DNA of 64,000 bases from Raineyella sp034933565 (GTDB lineage Bacteria > Actinomycetota > Actinomycetes > Propionibacteriales > Propionibacteriaceae). How positions within the stretch are numbered: the first letter of the stretch is position 1; each line of letters begins with the position of its first letter. Both the position numbers and the translations under genes were made by a program. This document shows positions 34,650-43,053 of this stretch, one piece after another. Below the pieces are notes generated by a model, which was given only the letters and a program-made list of their open reading frames with translations, ran no database searches and had not been told where the DNA came from. The DNA is taken from positions 1 to 64,000 of the forward strand of contig NZ_JAYFNG010000003.1 of NCBI RefSeq assembly GCF_034933565.1. Reading direction: 5' to 3'.

Positions 34650-35627
34650 ATGGTCACACTCGTCGTCGCCCTCGCCATCGGCCTGGTCACCTTCGCCTCC
34701 GCGCGCGACTGGCCGGGGACGCGCCGCCTGCACGCCCTGTGGCTGCACCACGGCCCGGCGATCATCGGGTACGTATGCAGCGCCCCGGCGACCTTCGTGA
34801 CGCTGGCCGTGCTCGGCGTGACCACCTGGATCCTCGCCGGCGCCGGCAGCCGGGTGAGCCTGGCCCTGCTGCGCGACATGAGCACCAACCTGCACCAGCT
34901 GCGGCAGGAACCGATGACGGTGCTGGTCCGCAGCGCGTTCTGGGCCACCCCGGTCGAGATGGTCGGCTGGCTGGTCCTGTTCACCCTGATCGCGGCGCCG
35001 ATCGAACGCTGGATCGGCACCCGCGCCTGGCTGCTGGTCTTCTGGGTCGGTCACATCGGCGCCACCCTGCTGGTCGCGGTGCTGCTCACGGTCGGGGTCA
35101 GTTCCGGGCGGGTCCCGACGACCGTGGCGAACACCATCGACGTCGGCGCCAGCTACGCGTTCTTCTGTCTCGCCGCGGTCGGCACGTACGGACTGCGGGG
35201 CCGGTGGCGGATCGCCTGGGCCGCGCTGATCGTGGCGTACGTGGCGCAGGCCGCGTTCACCTCGCCGGGCTTCACCTCGCTCGGGCACACGGTCGCGGCA
35301 CTGATCGGTTTCGCGATCGGCCCGGTGTTCCTGCGCCGGCCGGCGGCGACCGGCTGGCCGGTGGCGGGTCTCGAGGCCCTCGGGGCGCGGGCTGCCGGAC
35401 GACTCACTGCCCGCCGGCGGCGGTCCGCGACCGCCCGTCCGGTGCCGGACCCGCAGCCGGTGTCCGGGCCCGTGACGCCGCCCCGATCGGTGGCGAGCAC
35501 AGCGTCGATGATGGCGACCTCGGCGCCGACGGTGGCGAGCGCGGTGCCACGGGAGGTCCCGGGGGTCAGCCTGCCGTCGCGGGGCGTACGGGTCGGTGCC
35601 GGAGCAGGTCCGCGACCTGAGGGCTGA
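34650..35627 (+). CDS. rhomboid-like integral membrane protein
   Basis: Protein of 325 residues with about six helices in residues 1-230. The layout resembles actinobacterial rhomboid-like proteins. Candidate rhomboid catalytic residues are Ser168 in DVGASYAF and His213 in SLGHTVAALIG, so it may be an active intramembrane serine protease, but the usual GxSG is GASY here. Residues 230-325 are a Pro/Ala/Arg-rich low-complexity tail. Its 3' end overlaps the convergent lactone-oxidase gene by 62 bp. ATG 34650 is preceded by GGGAG. Confidence 0.75.
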   Translation: MVTLVVALAIGLVTFASARDWPGTRRLHALWLHHGPAIIGYVCSAPATFVTLAVLGVTTWILAGAGSRVSLALLRDMSTNLHQLRQEPMTVLVRSAFWATPVEMVGWLVLFTLIAAPIERWIGTRAWLLVFWVGHIGATLLVAVLLTVGVSSGRVPTTVANTIDVGASYAFFCLAAVGTYGLRGRWRIAWAALIVAYVAQAAFTSPGFTSLGHTVAALIGFAIGPVFLRRPAATGWPVAGLEALGARAAGRLTARRRRSATARPVPDPQPVSGPVTPPRSVASTASMMATSAPTVASAVPREVPGVSLPSRGVRVGAGAGPRPEG

Positions 35628-36978
35628 GGAACCGGCCCTGCGGATCGAGCCGCGACCGGACCGTCCGGAACTCCTCGAAGCGGGGCAGCGCGGTGAGATC
35701 GAACAGGTCGGCGTCGAAGTACTTGCCCCAGTGCGGCAGGCCGCCGAGGGCCGCCAGCTCCCGCTGGATCTCGCCGAGCAGCTCGACCGAGCCGTCCGGC
35801 ACCGACCCGTCGGGGCGCTGGTAGACGACGAACCCGAACCACACCACCTCGCGTCCGAAGGCCGAGGACAGCCAGGCCCGGCTCGGCCCGGTCGGGCGCA
35901 GGATGACCGGGTAGTGCATCCGGAACGGCGATGCGGTGATCACCCGGGCCAGGGCCACCGCCGCTTCGTCGAACCGGTCGAGCGGGACGCCCACTTCCAT
36001 GTTGATCTGCGGTGCCGGGATGCCGTTGCGGAAGATCTCCACCAGATCACCGGTGGTGTCCGAGTAGTCGAAGAACCGCCCGACCGTACGTTGCGGGGCC
36101 GCATCGTCGTCATGCTCGCCGGTGTCGTCGCCGAGCCGGGCCCGGGTGGCCTCGAGGATGGGGTTGAGGTCCGTGTGCGGCGCGTCGGAGTGCGCTGCGG
36201 TGGCTCCGTCGGCCACCCGGTGCGATCCCTGCGGTCCCTGCAGGTCCGACGATCCGGACGGGTCCGGTGATCCCGGCGATCCGAGTGGACGGACCTCCCA
36301 GACGTGGGCGCGATCCTCCTCGACCCACCACCAGGCCTTCACCTGGGTCGAGCGGCGGTTCCAGGCCGCGAAACCCTCGCGCAGCTCGCCGCCCGAGGTC
36401 GTGTACTTGGCGCAGTGGTAGCGGCTGTTGGGCCGTACGGCCAGGGTCACCCGGGTGAGGACGCCGAGGCTGCCCAGGTGCAGCAGGAACGCCCCGTACT
36501 CCTCGTCATCGGCCGTCACCTCGTGCTCGGCACCGTCCGCCCCGACGTACGCCACCGCGAGCACCGCGTCGGCGAGCAGGCCCTCGCCCAGACCCTGCGC
36601 GTGGGTGCCGGTGCCGAGCGCGCCGGCGACGGTCTGCTCGGTGATCACCGGCGGGCAGACCGGCAGCGTCAGGCCCCAGTCGCGGACGTGCTCCCACACC
36701 TCGGTGAGGGTGCAGTCGGCGGTAACGGTGACCGCGTCACGATCGAGCCGGATCACGCGCGGCCCGGCGCTGCGCAGGTGGAGCGCGATCGCATCGGTGC
36801 CGTCGATCAGCGTCGGGTAGCTGAACCGCGAGCCGAGCACCTGCACCCGGCTGCCGGGGTGGGCGGTGAGCAGCTCGGCGATCCCGTCGGCACCCGCCAC
36901 GGCGTACGAACGCTCCGGCCGGGCCAGGGTCGCGGTCTCGCACCAGTTGCGGGTGGGGAGGTCGACGGGCGTGGTCAC
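35566..36978 (-). CDS. FAD-binding sugar-1,4-lactone oxidase (ALO family)
   Basis: VAO-type flavoenzyme of 470 residues. The FAD domain is at about 15-180: RNWCETATLARPERSY, VLGSRFSYPTLIDGTDAIAL and GALGTGTHAQG (the FAD-pyrophosphate motif), and it lacks the N-terminal FGGNxxR-type His for covalent FAD. The ALO domain ends PHWGKYFDADLFDLTALP and then LDPQGRFLSP, the family's typical C-terminus. A Gly/Ser/Pro-rich insertion at about 220-250 is not typical. The start is GTG 36978 (MTTPVDLPTRNW); it has no clear Shine-Dalgarno. It could act on arabinono- or gulono-lactone; the substrate is not shown. Confidence 0.85.
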   Translation of the reverse strand: MTTPVDLPTRNWCETATLARPERSYAVAGADGIAELLTAHPGSRVQVLGSRFSYPTLIDGTDAIALHLRSAGPRVIRLDRDAVTVTADCTLTEVWEHVRDWGLTLPVCPPVITEQTVAGALGTGTHAQGLGEGLLADAVLAVAYVGADGAEHEVTADDEEYGAFLLHLGSLGVLTRVTLAVRPNSRYHCAKYTTSGGELREGFAAWNRRSTQVKAWWWVEEDRAHVWEVRPLGSPGSPDPSGSSDLQGPQGSHRVADGATAAHSDAPHTDLNPILEATRARLGDDTGEHDDDAAPQRTVGRFFDYSDTTGDLVEIFRNGIPAPQINMEVGVPLDRFDEAAVALARVITASPFRMHYPVILRPTGPSRAWLSSAFGREVVWFGFVVYQRPDGSVPDGSVELLGEIQRELAALGGLPHWGKYFDADLFDLTALPRFEEFRTVRSRLDPQGRFLSPQVADLLRHRPVRPATAG

Positions 36979-37019
36979 CGCAGCATCATGCCACCCGGGG
37001 GCCGGCCGGGTCCCGGTGC

Positions 37020-37145
37020 TGCGCCATGGCGTGATACGCCCGGCGGGATCGCGTGACATACCCGGGCGGGATCGCGTGGCACGCCCGGCGGGATCGCATG
37101 GCACACCGGCGGGCTGGCGTGACATACCCGGCGGCTGGCATGGCA
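37020..37145. repeat. about 22-bp tandem repeats
   Basis: Units of GGCGGGATCGCGTGGCACGC and variants (GTGACATACCCG) repeat about five times between the lactone oxidase start and the Mn exporter stop. No spacer/repeat alternation of CRISPR type exists. Confidence 0.75.
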
Positions 37146-37163
37146 CGCTGAGGCCGTACGGGT

Positions 37164-37748
37164 TCAGCCGCCGAAGACCCCGGTGCCCTCGCCGATCAGC
37201 GCCAGGCCGAAGAGGACGAACAGGGCGGCCGCGCCGTACTTGATCGCCTTCTCCGGGAGCTTCCGCTTCAGGATGAAGCCGACCAGGATCGCCAGGGCAT
37301 CGGCGGCGACCATGCCGATGGTCGAGCCGACCCAGGTCCAGAACCAGTTCTCCTGGGTGGCCAGGGTGATGGTGGCCAGCATCGTCTTGTCGCCGAGCTC
37401 GGCCAGGAAGAACGCGCTGCCGACGGCGACGAGCGAGAACCCCTTGGCGTTGCGAGCCTTGTCGGCCTCTGCCTCGGTGAGCTCGTCGCCGCGCAGGGTC
37501 CACACCGCGAACGCCAGGAATGCGATGCCCGCCACGATGGCGATGCCGCCCTGCCACTGGGCGAACACGTCGCCGATGAAGAAGCCGATGCCGACCGACA
37601 CCAGGTGCACGATCGCCGTGGCGATGCTGATGCCGATCAGCACGTCGCGGGGGCGGTAGCGGGCGGCGAAGGTCATCGCCATCAGCTGGCTCTTGTCGCC
37701 GAGTTCGGCGACGAAGATGACGGCGATGCTGAGGAGCAGGGCGTTCAC
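37164..37748 (-). CDS. GDT1/TMEM165-family (UPF0016) Mn(2+)/Ca(2+) transporter
   Basis: Integral membrane protein of 194 residues in two inverted halves. Each half bears the family's E-x-G-D-K/R-S/T motif: AELGDKSQLMAMT (14-26) and AELGDKTMLATITLA (about 115). In bacteria such proteins export Mn2+ (MneA-type). Six hydrophobic helices are visible. The start is GTG 37748, with GGAGAGG seven bases upstream. A manganese riboswitch upstream (37828-37925) fixes the likely role as Mn-induced efflux. Confidence 0.92.
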   Translation of the reverse strand: MNALLLSIAVIFVAELGDKSQLMAMTFAARYRPRDVLIGISIATAIVHLVSVGIGFFIGDVFAQWQGGIAIVAGIAFLAFAVWTLRGDELTEAEADKARNAKGFSLVAVGSAFFLAELGDKTMLATITLATQENWFWTWVGSTIGMVAADALAILVGFILKRKLPEKAIKYGAAALFVLFGLALIGEGTGVFGG

Positions 37749-37827
37749 AGGGATCCTCTCCGGGCGCGGCCGCAGGCAGCCCGGAACAGGGATGACTCCG
37801 ACCGTCCCCGTCCGATGGGTGGGGTGA

Positions 37828-37925
37828 GCGGTCGAAAGTCTCGTCCGCCATCATCGATGGCCCGTCGTGCCGGGCAAGAGCCAGTGTGTCGACACGACTG
37901 TTGGGGACTACTCCCTTTCGGTCGC
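37828..37925 (-). promoter_or_regulatory. yybP-ykoY manganese riboswitch
   Basis: On the minus strand the leader begins with GAAAGGGAGTAG, the typical opening of the yybP-ykoY motif, and ends with GGCGGACGAGACTTTCGACC, whose CTTTCG pairs with the opening CGAAAG to close P1. The middle forms hairpins with the GTCGTGTCGACACAC and CCATCGATGATGG elements. It precedes a UPF0016 Mn exporter, a known partner of this riboswitch. Boundaries are approximate. Confidence 0.85.
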
Positions 37926-38001
37926 CCACCCTACCCGGTCGGCGTCCGCCGGCGTGAATCGTCGGCGGACGTCACGCGTGTGGGTCGGTCGTCGGCGGAC
38001 C

Positions 38002-38466
38002 TCACTCGCGTGGGCGGACCGGATGCTCACTGAGGATCGAGATGCGGTTGTAGACGTTCATCCGGATCGCCACCCATTGCAGGGCCGAGTACTGCGCGTC
38101 GGTCAGTGCCGCGCGGGCCCGGGCCAGTTCGGCCCTGCGCAGCTCCGGGTCGGGCAGCTCGGTCGCCGCCTCGCCGATGGTGAGGGCGGCCCGCTCGAGG
38201 TCGGAGAACAGCTCGTCGGCCTCCCGCCAGCTCGGCAGTACGGAGAGCTGCTGCGCCGTGATGCCCAGTTGGAGGGCCTTGCGACCGTGCACGTCGAGGC
38301 AGTACGCGCAGCCGTTGAGTTGGGAGATGCGCACGCTCATCAACTCGATCACTGCCGGGTGCAGGCCGGCGTCCCGGGCCGATCCGGCGATCCGGGCGGA
38401 CCAGGTGTTGGTGGCGGCCCAGTTCTCCGGGTCGGCCTTGTCCAGGTAGAACCTTCCAGAAGCCAT
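38002..38466 (-). CDS. carboxymuconolactone decarboxylase-family / AhpD-like protein
   Basis: A 154-residue all-helical protein with the AhpD redox signature: Cys53, Cys56 and His60 in LNGCAYCLDVHGRKAL. The family includes lipoyl-dependent peroxidases and alkylhydroperoxidases. The start ATG 38466 (MASGRFYLDKADPENW) is preceded by GAGG. It is divergent from ahpC across the OxyR-like region, so both may respond to peroxide. Confidence 0.88.
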   Translation of the reverse strand: MASGRFYLDKADPENWAATNTWSARIAGSARDAGLHPAVIELMSVRISQLNGCAYCLDVHGRKALQLGITAQQLSVLPSWREADELFSDLERAALTIGEAATELPDPELRRAELARARAALTDAQYSALQWVAIRMNVYNRISILSEHPVRPRE

Positions 38467-38648
38467 GATCCATCCTCGGTCAGGAGCGTGCCTCCAGGCT
38501 ATCCGTCCGGTCCATCGTCCGGTCGGACGTCCGGTCCGCCCGGCAGAGGCGAGAGTCCTGTCGACCGGGCAAGGGCCCGCCGTCCGGTACGACCGAGCCC
38601 CGATCAGACGACATGCATCCTGACCCACACCGAATGGCGTGGGCCAAG

Positions 38649-38740
38649 GTCAGGTCGATAGGCGGAGCCTATGGTCCGATCCACAGGTTCGATCGAAAAT
38701 GCCTATCGATCTGACTTTTTGCGATATAGACTCTGTATTG
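38649..38740 (+). promoter_or_regulatory. OxyR-like operator and promoter region of ahpC
   Basis: A 15-bp near-perfect inverted repeat (38649-38663 GTCAGGTCGATAGGC; 38701-38715 GCCTATCGATCTGAC, one mismatch) frames the region. The first arm overlaps the palindrome ATAGGC-GGA-GCCTAT (38658-38672), an ATAG-N7-CTAT element like OxyR half-sites. A second ATAG (38726-38729) lies further downstream. A T-rich stretch at 38709-38740 (CTGACTTTTTGCGATATAG) is the most likely promoter core; exact -10/-35 are unsure. Confidence 0.6.
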
Positions 38741-38777
38741 CATTCAGCAAGCCACCTAGTTCAAAGGGGTTCACCCG

Positions 38778-39341
38778 ATGTCGCTCATGAACACCAAGAT
38801 CCTGCCGTTCACCACGCAGGCCTTCCACCAGGGGAAGTTCGTCGAGGTCTCCGACAAGGACACCGTCGGCAAGTGGTCCGTCTTCTTCTTCTACCCGGCC
38901 GACTTCACCTTCGTCTGCCCGACCGAGCTCGGTGACATGGCCGACCACTACGAGGAGCTGCAGAAGCTCGGCGTCGAGGTCTTCTCCGTGTCGACCGACT
39001 CGCACTTCGTCCACAAGGCCTGGCACGACTCCTCCGAGGAGGTCGGCAAGATCCAGTACTACATGCTGGGCGACTCGAACGGCACCATCACCAACAACTT
39101 CGACAACATGCGTCCGGGCGCCGGCCAGGCCGACCGCGCGACCTTCCTGGTCGATCCCGAGGGCACCATCCAGTACATCGAGACGACCGCCGAGGGCATC
39201 GGCCGTGAGGCCGGCCAGCTGATCCGCAAGATCAAGGCCGCCCAGTACGTCGCCGCCCACCCGGGCGAGGTCTGCCCGGCCAAGTGGGAAGAGGGCGAGA
39301 AGACCCTCACCCCGGGCATCGACCTCGTCGGCAAGATCTGA
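38778..39341 (+). CDS. ahpC: alkyl hydroperoxide reductase C (2-Cys peroxiredoxin)
   Basis: Peroxiredoxin of 187 residues that reduces H2O2 and organic peroxides. The peroxidatic Cys47 is in DFTFVCPTELGD, and the resolving Cys166 is in EVCPAKWEEG. The ATG at 38778 has AAAGGGG eight bases upstream. AhpF, the dedicated reductase, follows after a hairpin, and OxyR lies after that. The sequence is of the E. coli AhpC type rather than the mycobacterial AhpC/AhpD type. Confidence 0.97.
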   Translation: MSLMNTKILPFTTQAFHQGKFVEVSDKDTVGKWSVFFFYPADFTFVCPTELGDMADHYEELQKLGVEVFSVSTDSHFVHKAWHDSSEEVGKIQYYMLGDSNGTITNNFDNMRPGAGQADRATFLVDPEGTIQYIETTAEGIGREAGQLIRKIKAAQYVAAHPGEVCPAKWEEGEKTLTPGIDLVGKI

Positions 39342-39402
39342 TCTGCCCCCGTCCGATCGATCCGATCGGGCCCGCCCGGAGACGCTCCGGGCATGTGCAG
39401 AG

Positions 39403-39449
39403 GTGAACGGTGGGCGCCCGGTCCGACCGGGCGCCCACCGGCCGTTCAC
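39403..39449 (+). terminator. hairpin between ahpC and ahpF
   Basis: A perfect 14-bp stem (39409-39422 with 39426-39439, loop CCG) is extended by GTGAAC/GTTCAC (39403-39408 and 39444-39449) across a 4-nt bulge. No U-tract follows. It could reduce transcription into ahpF and give excess AhpC, a common need. Confidence 0.7.
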
Positions 39450-39551
39450 CCCGCTCCCTCCTCAAACCCCGCCCCGGCCGTCCGATCGGGGCCCTTTCGC
39501 CCGGGCGCGTCACCAGCGCGCCGCCCGTCGACCCGACACTCGGAGGATCCC

Positions 39552-41132
39552 ATGCTCGACGCCACCCTCAAGACCCAGCTGCAGGAGCAGTACCTGACGA
39601 AGATCACCGAGCCCGTCGAGCTCGTCAGCTCCCTGGACGACCGTCCGAAGTCGCGTGAGCTGGCCGAGTTGCTCGACGAGATCGCCGGCCTGTCGGATCT
39701 GGTCACCCACGTCCGCGCCGACGACGACGAGCGTCGCCCCTCCTTCGCCATCACCCGGCCGGGGGCGGACATCTCCATCCGGTTCGCCGGCATCCCGATG
39801 GGCCACGAGTTCAGCTCGTTGGTCCTGGCGCTGCTGCAGGTCGGTGGCGTGCCGGTCAAGGAGGACGCCGAGACGATCGCGGCGGTCAAGGACCTCGACG
39901 GTGACTACGAGTTCGTCACGTACATGTCGCTGACCTGCCAGAACTGCCCGACGGTCGTCCAGGCGCTGAACGCGATGGCCGTCCTGAACCCGCGGATCAA
40001 GCACGTCGCCGTCGAGGGGTCGCTCTTCCAGGACGAGGTCGAGGAGCGGCGCATCCTCGCCGTCCCGACCATCTACCTGAACGGGGAGGAGTGGGGCTCC
40101 GGGCGGACCGACATGAAGCAGTTCGTCGAGCGCCTCGACCACCACGCCGCGGCCCGCACCGCCGACAAGCTCAACGCGCGCGCCCCGTACGAGGTGCTCG
40201 TCATCGGCGGCGGCCCGGCCGGTGCCGCGGCGGCGATCTACGCCGCCCGCAAGGGCATCCGCACCGGCATGGCGTGCGACCGCATCGGCGGCCAGGTGCT
40301 CGACACGATGGCCATCGAGAACCACATCTCGCAGGTCTACACCGAGGGCCCCAAGCTCGGCGCCGCGTACGGCGAGCACATGAGCGCGTACGACATCGAC
40401 CAGATCGCCGGTGTCCGGGCCTCCCGGCTGGTCCCGGGCCTCGACGGCGAGCTGCACACCGTCGAGTTCGACGGCGGCGGGCGCCTGCAGGCCCGCACCG
40501 TCATCCTGGCGACCGGCGCCCGGTGGCGTACGCTGGGCGTCCCCGGTGAGGCCGACTACCGCAACAAGGGCGTCTCGTTCTGCCCGCACTGTGACGGCCC
40601 GCTGTTCAAGGGCAAGCCGATCGCCGTGGTCGGCGGCGGCAACTCCGGGGTCGAGGCCGCCATCGACCTGGCCGGTGTCACCGAACACGTGACCGTGGTC
40701 GAGTTCCTCGATCAGCTGAAGGCCGACGATGTCCTGCTGCGCAAGCTGGACAGCCTGCCCAACACCGACGTCGTCACCTCCGCGCGGACCACCGAGGTCG
40801 ACGGCGACGGTGCGCAGATGACCGGGCTGCAGTACGAGGACCGCCGGACCGGCGAGCTGCACACCCTGGCGGTCGACGGCGTCTTCGTCCAGATCGGCCT
40901 GCTGCCCAACACCGAGTGGCTGAAGGGCTCGGTCGAGCTGACGCCGCGCGGCGAGATCGTCATCGACGAGAAGGGCGCGACGAGCATCCCCGGCATCTAC
41001 GGCGCCGGCGACTGCACCACCGTCCCGTTCAAGCAGATCGTCATCGCCGAGGGGTCCGGCGCCACGGCGGCGCTGAGCGCCTTCGAGCACATGATCCGCA
41101 CCTCGGCGCCGGTGGCCGCGGCGGCACGCTGA
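39552..41132 (+). CDS. ahpF: alkyl hydroperoxide reductase F (AhpF flavoprotein)
   Basis: FAD/NADH-dependent reductase of 526 residues that recycles AhpC. The N-terminal tandem thioredoxin-like domain has the redox pair Cys129-Cys132 in LTCQNCP. The flavin domain has VLVIGGGPAGAAAA (216-229), the active disulfide Cys344-Cys347 in FCPHCDGP, and GIYGAGDCT near the C-terminus. The start ATG 39552 has CGGAGGA. It is likely co-transcribed with ahpC. Confidence 0.97.
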   Translation: MLDATLKTQLQEQYLTKITEPVELVSSLDDRPKSRELAELLDEIAGLSDLVTHVRADDDERRPSFAITRPGADISIRFAGIPMGHEFSSLVLALLQVGGVPVKEDAETIAAVKDLDGDYEFVTYMSLTCQNCPTVVQALNAMAVLNPRIKHVAVEGSLFQDEVEERRILAVPTIYLNGEEWGSGRTDMKQFVERLDHHAAARTADKLNARAPYEVLVIGGGPAGAAAAIYAARKGIRTGMACDRIGGQVLDTMAIENHISQVYTEGPKLGAAYGEHMSAYDIDQIAGVRASRLVPGLDGELHTVEFDGGGRLQARTVILATGARWRTLGVPGEADYRNKGVSFCPHCDGPLFKGKPIAVVGGGNSGVEAAIDLAGVTEHVTVVEFLDQLKADDVLLRKLDSLPNTDVVTSARTTEVDGDGAQMTGLQYEDRRTGELHTLAVDGVFVQIGLLPNTEWLKGSVELTPRGEIVIDEKGATSIPGIYGAGDCTTVPFKQIVIAEGSGATAALSAFEHMIRTSAPVAAAAR

Positions 41133-41177
41133 CCGTACGCGCGTCGCACAACGGACGCGCTGACCGTATGAGCACTT

Positions 41178-41226
41178 GAGCGTACGGACGTCGAGCGTAC
41201 GGATGTCGAGCGTACGGACGTCGAAC
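41178..41226. repeat. 15-bp tandem repeat GAGCGTACGGACGTC
   Basis: Three units at 41178, 41193 and 41208 (one base differs in the middle unit), between ahpF and oxyR. Confidence 0.85.
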
Positions 41227-41281
41227 GGCGGGTGGCACCGATCTGGGGGGTCGGTGCCACCCTCTCGCGGAGGAGGACCCG

Positions 41282-42196
41282 ATGAACCTGCGTGACCTGG
41301 AGTATCTGGTGGCGCTGCATGTGCACCGCCACTTCGGGCGTGCGGCGGCGGCGTGCTTCGTCAGCCAGCCCACTCTGTCGACGCAGCTGCGCAAGCTGGA
41401 GTCCGAGCTCGGCGTGGTGCTGATCGAGCGCAGCTCACGTAGCGTCATCTTCACCGCGGTGGGCGAGGCGGTGGTCGTCCGGGCCCGTCGCATCCTGGCC
41501 GATGCGGAGGACATCCGTGCGCTGGCCCGGCAGGCCCGCAAGCCGCACGCGGGCACCATCCGGATCGGCCTGTTCCCGACCCTCGGGCCGTACCTGTTGC
41601 CGCACGTCGTGCCCGAGCTGCACAACCGCTTCCCGGGCCTGGAGATCCTCCTGGTCGAGGAGAAGACGGCGGTGCTGCTGGATGAGTTGCGCAGCGGTGC
41701 CCTCGACGCTGCGGCGGTGGCCCTGCCGGTCGTCGACGAGACCCTGCACATCGAACCGCTGTTCCGCGAGGACTTCATCTTCGCCGCGCCGGTGGGGGAC
41801 GCGGTCGCCGAGGGCGACGGCCCTCTCGATCCCGAGGCGCTGGCCGGGGAGGACCTGCTGCTGCTCACCGAGGGGCACTGCCTGCGCGACCAGGCCCTCG
41901 AGATCTGCGCCGAGACCGGGGCGACCGAACATGTGGGCTTCCGGGCGACCAGTCTGGAGACACTGCGGCACATGGTCGCCGCGGGGGTGGGGGCGACTCT
42001 GCTGCCCGAACTGGCCGTCGCGCCGCCGGTGACCCCGAACCCGGGGATCGCCCTGCGGCGCTTCGCCGATCCCGCGCCGCACCGCGACATCGCCCTGCTG
42101 TGGCGTCGCACCAGCGTCTTCCGTGAACTGCTCCCGGAGATCGCCGCGGTGCTCCGCGACGTCCCGGGCGGCCTGGTGCGCCCGCTCGCCGCGTGA
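41282..42196 (+). CDS. oxyR: hydrogen-peroxide sensor OxyR (LysR family)
   Basis: LysR-type regulator of 304 residues. The wHTH is at 1-60 (MNLRDLEYLVALHVHRHFGRAA, then VSQPTLSTQLRKLE). The sensor cysteines are conserved: Cys200 in LLLLTEGHCLRDQALEIC and Cys209, matching C199 and C208 of E. coli OxyR. FRATSLETLRHMVAAGVGATLLP is also OxyR-specific. The gene lies downstream of ahpCF in the same direction, and the putative operator near ahpC fits its role as an activator. A 36-bp palindromic terminator follows. Confidence 0.97.
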   Translation: MNLRDLEYLVALHVHRHFGRAAAACFVSQPTLSTQLRKLESELGVVLIERSSRSVIFTAVGEAVVVRARRILADAEDIRALARQARKPHAGTIRIGLFPTLGPYLLPHVVPELHNRFPGLEILLVEEKTAVLLDELRSGALDAAAVALPVVDETLHIEPLFREDFIFAAPVGDAVAEGDGPLDPEALAGEDLLLLTEGHCLRDQALEICAETGATEHVGFRATSLETLRHMVAAGVGATLLPELAVAPPVTPNPGIALRRFADPAPHRDIALLWRRTSVFRELLPEIAAVLRDVPGGLVRPLAA

Positions 42197-42360
42197 CCAC
42201 TTGCGCTGGCCGGGCGCCGCGTGGCCACTCACGTCCGACCGGGTGCATCCGACCGGGTCCATCCGACCGGGTCCATCCGACCGGGTGCGTCTGATTACTT
42301 GCGCTGGCCGGGTGCCATGTGACTACTTGTGCTGGCGGGGCGCCGCGTGGCCACTCACGG
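42197..42360. repeat. tandem repeats downstream of oxyR
   Basis: Two repeat types alternate: (AC)TTGCGCTGGCCGGGCGCC followed by GCGTGGCCACTCACG, and ATCCGACCGGGTCC, of which four copies occur (42245-42290). The region begins in the oxyR stop and has no gene. Confidence 0.75.
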
Positions 42361-42390
42361 TCTGACCGGGCGCCCTCGCCGGCAGGAACA

Positions 42391-42426
42391 ACAACCGCGG
42401 ACCCCGAGCTCGGGGTCCGCGGTTGT
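42391..42426. terminator. 36-bp perfect palindromic terminator
   Basis: Arms 42391-42408 and 42409-42426 are perfect reverse complements with no spacer. It lies between oxyR (plus) and the minus-strand membrane protein gene, so it can terminate in both directions. Confidence 0.85.
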
Positions 42427-42510
42427 GTCTACGCGGGTGGTGCGCTGTGAACGGTGCGCCGTCCGTGGGGGCGCGCTGTGGGGGGTGTGTCCGTCCGTGG
42501 GGCCGTGGGG

Positions 42511-43053
42511 TCAGGCTGTGGTGGAGGACTTGCTGCGCAGCGGGCCCCAGCCGAGGATGCCGAGGATGACGGCGATGACCACGAGGGCGATGCCGGCCCA
42601 CAGGGCGATGGTCCCGACCAGCCACCAGGCGTACGCCGTCAGCAGCATGCCGCGCAGGGTGTCACCCATGAACAGGCTCTGCCGCAGGTCACCGAGCTTC
42701 TTGACCTGGGCCGGGTCGGCGTTGGTGTCCTTGGAGAGCGTCTGGTACTGGCCGGAGATCTCGTTGTAGGTCTTGCCGCTGCTCGAGGCGTTCATGTGCT
42801 CGAGGATGTAGTGGTTGGCGAAGGCCTCGGCCTTCGGGCCGTTGTCGAGCGGGGTGCCGGCGTACTTGGTCAGTGCGGCCTTCATGTCGTCGTTCGTGAG
42901 GGCAGCGCCGGCGGGCATGGTGATGCGCTCCGACGACAGCTGATTCTTCACGTATCCATGGGCCCAAGTGCCGCCGATGATGGCAGCGACACCCACGAGA
43001 ACCAGCACGACGGCTGCCACGCGGCTCAGAACACCGTAGACGGTGCGTTCCAT
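42511..43053 (-). CDS. two-helix membrane protein, uncharacterised actinobacterial family
   Basis: A 180-residue protein, MERTVYGVLSRVAAVVLVLVGV as the first helix, an extracytoplasmic loop of about 80 residues (including ALTKYAGTPLDNGPKAEAFA and GKTYNEISGQYQTL), then a second helical pair near the C-terminus (MLLTAYAWWLVGTIALWAGI). Similar proteins are often misnamed 'aromatic ring-opening dioxygenase LigA'; there is no sign of that activity. The role is unknown. Confidence 0.75.
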   Translation of the reverse strand: MERTVYGVLSRVAAVVLVLVGVAAIIGGTWAHGYVKNQLSSERITMPAGAALTNDDMKAALTKYAGTPLDNGPKAEAFANHYILEHMNASSSGKTYNEISGQYQTLSKDTNADPAQVKKLGDLRQSLFMGDTLRGMLLTAYAWWLVGTIALWAGIALVVIAVILGILGWGPLRSKSSTTA

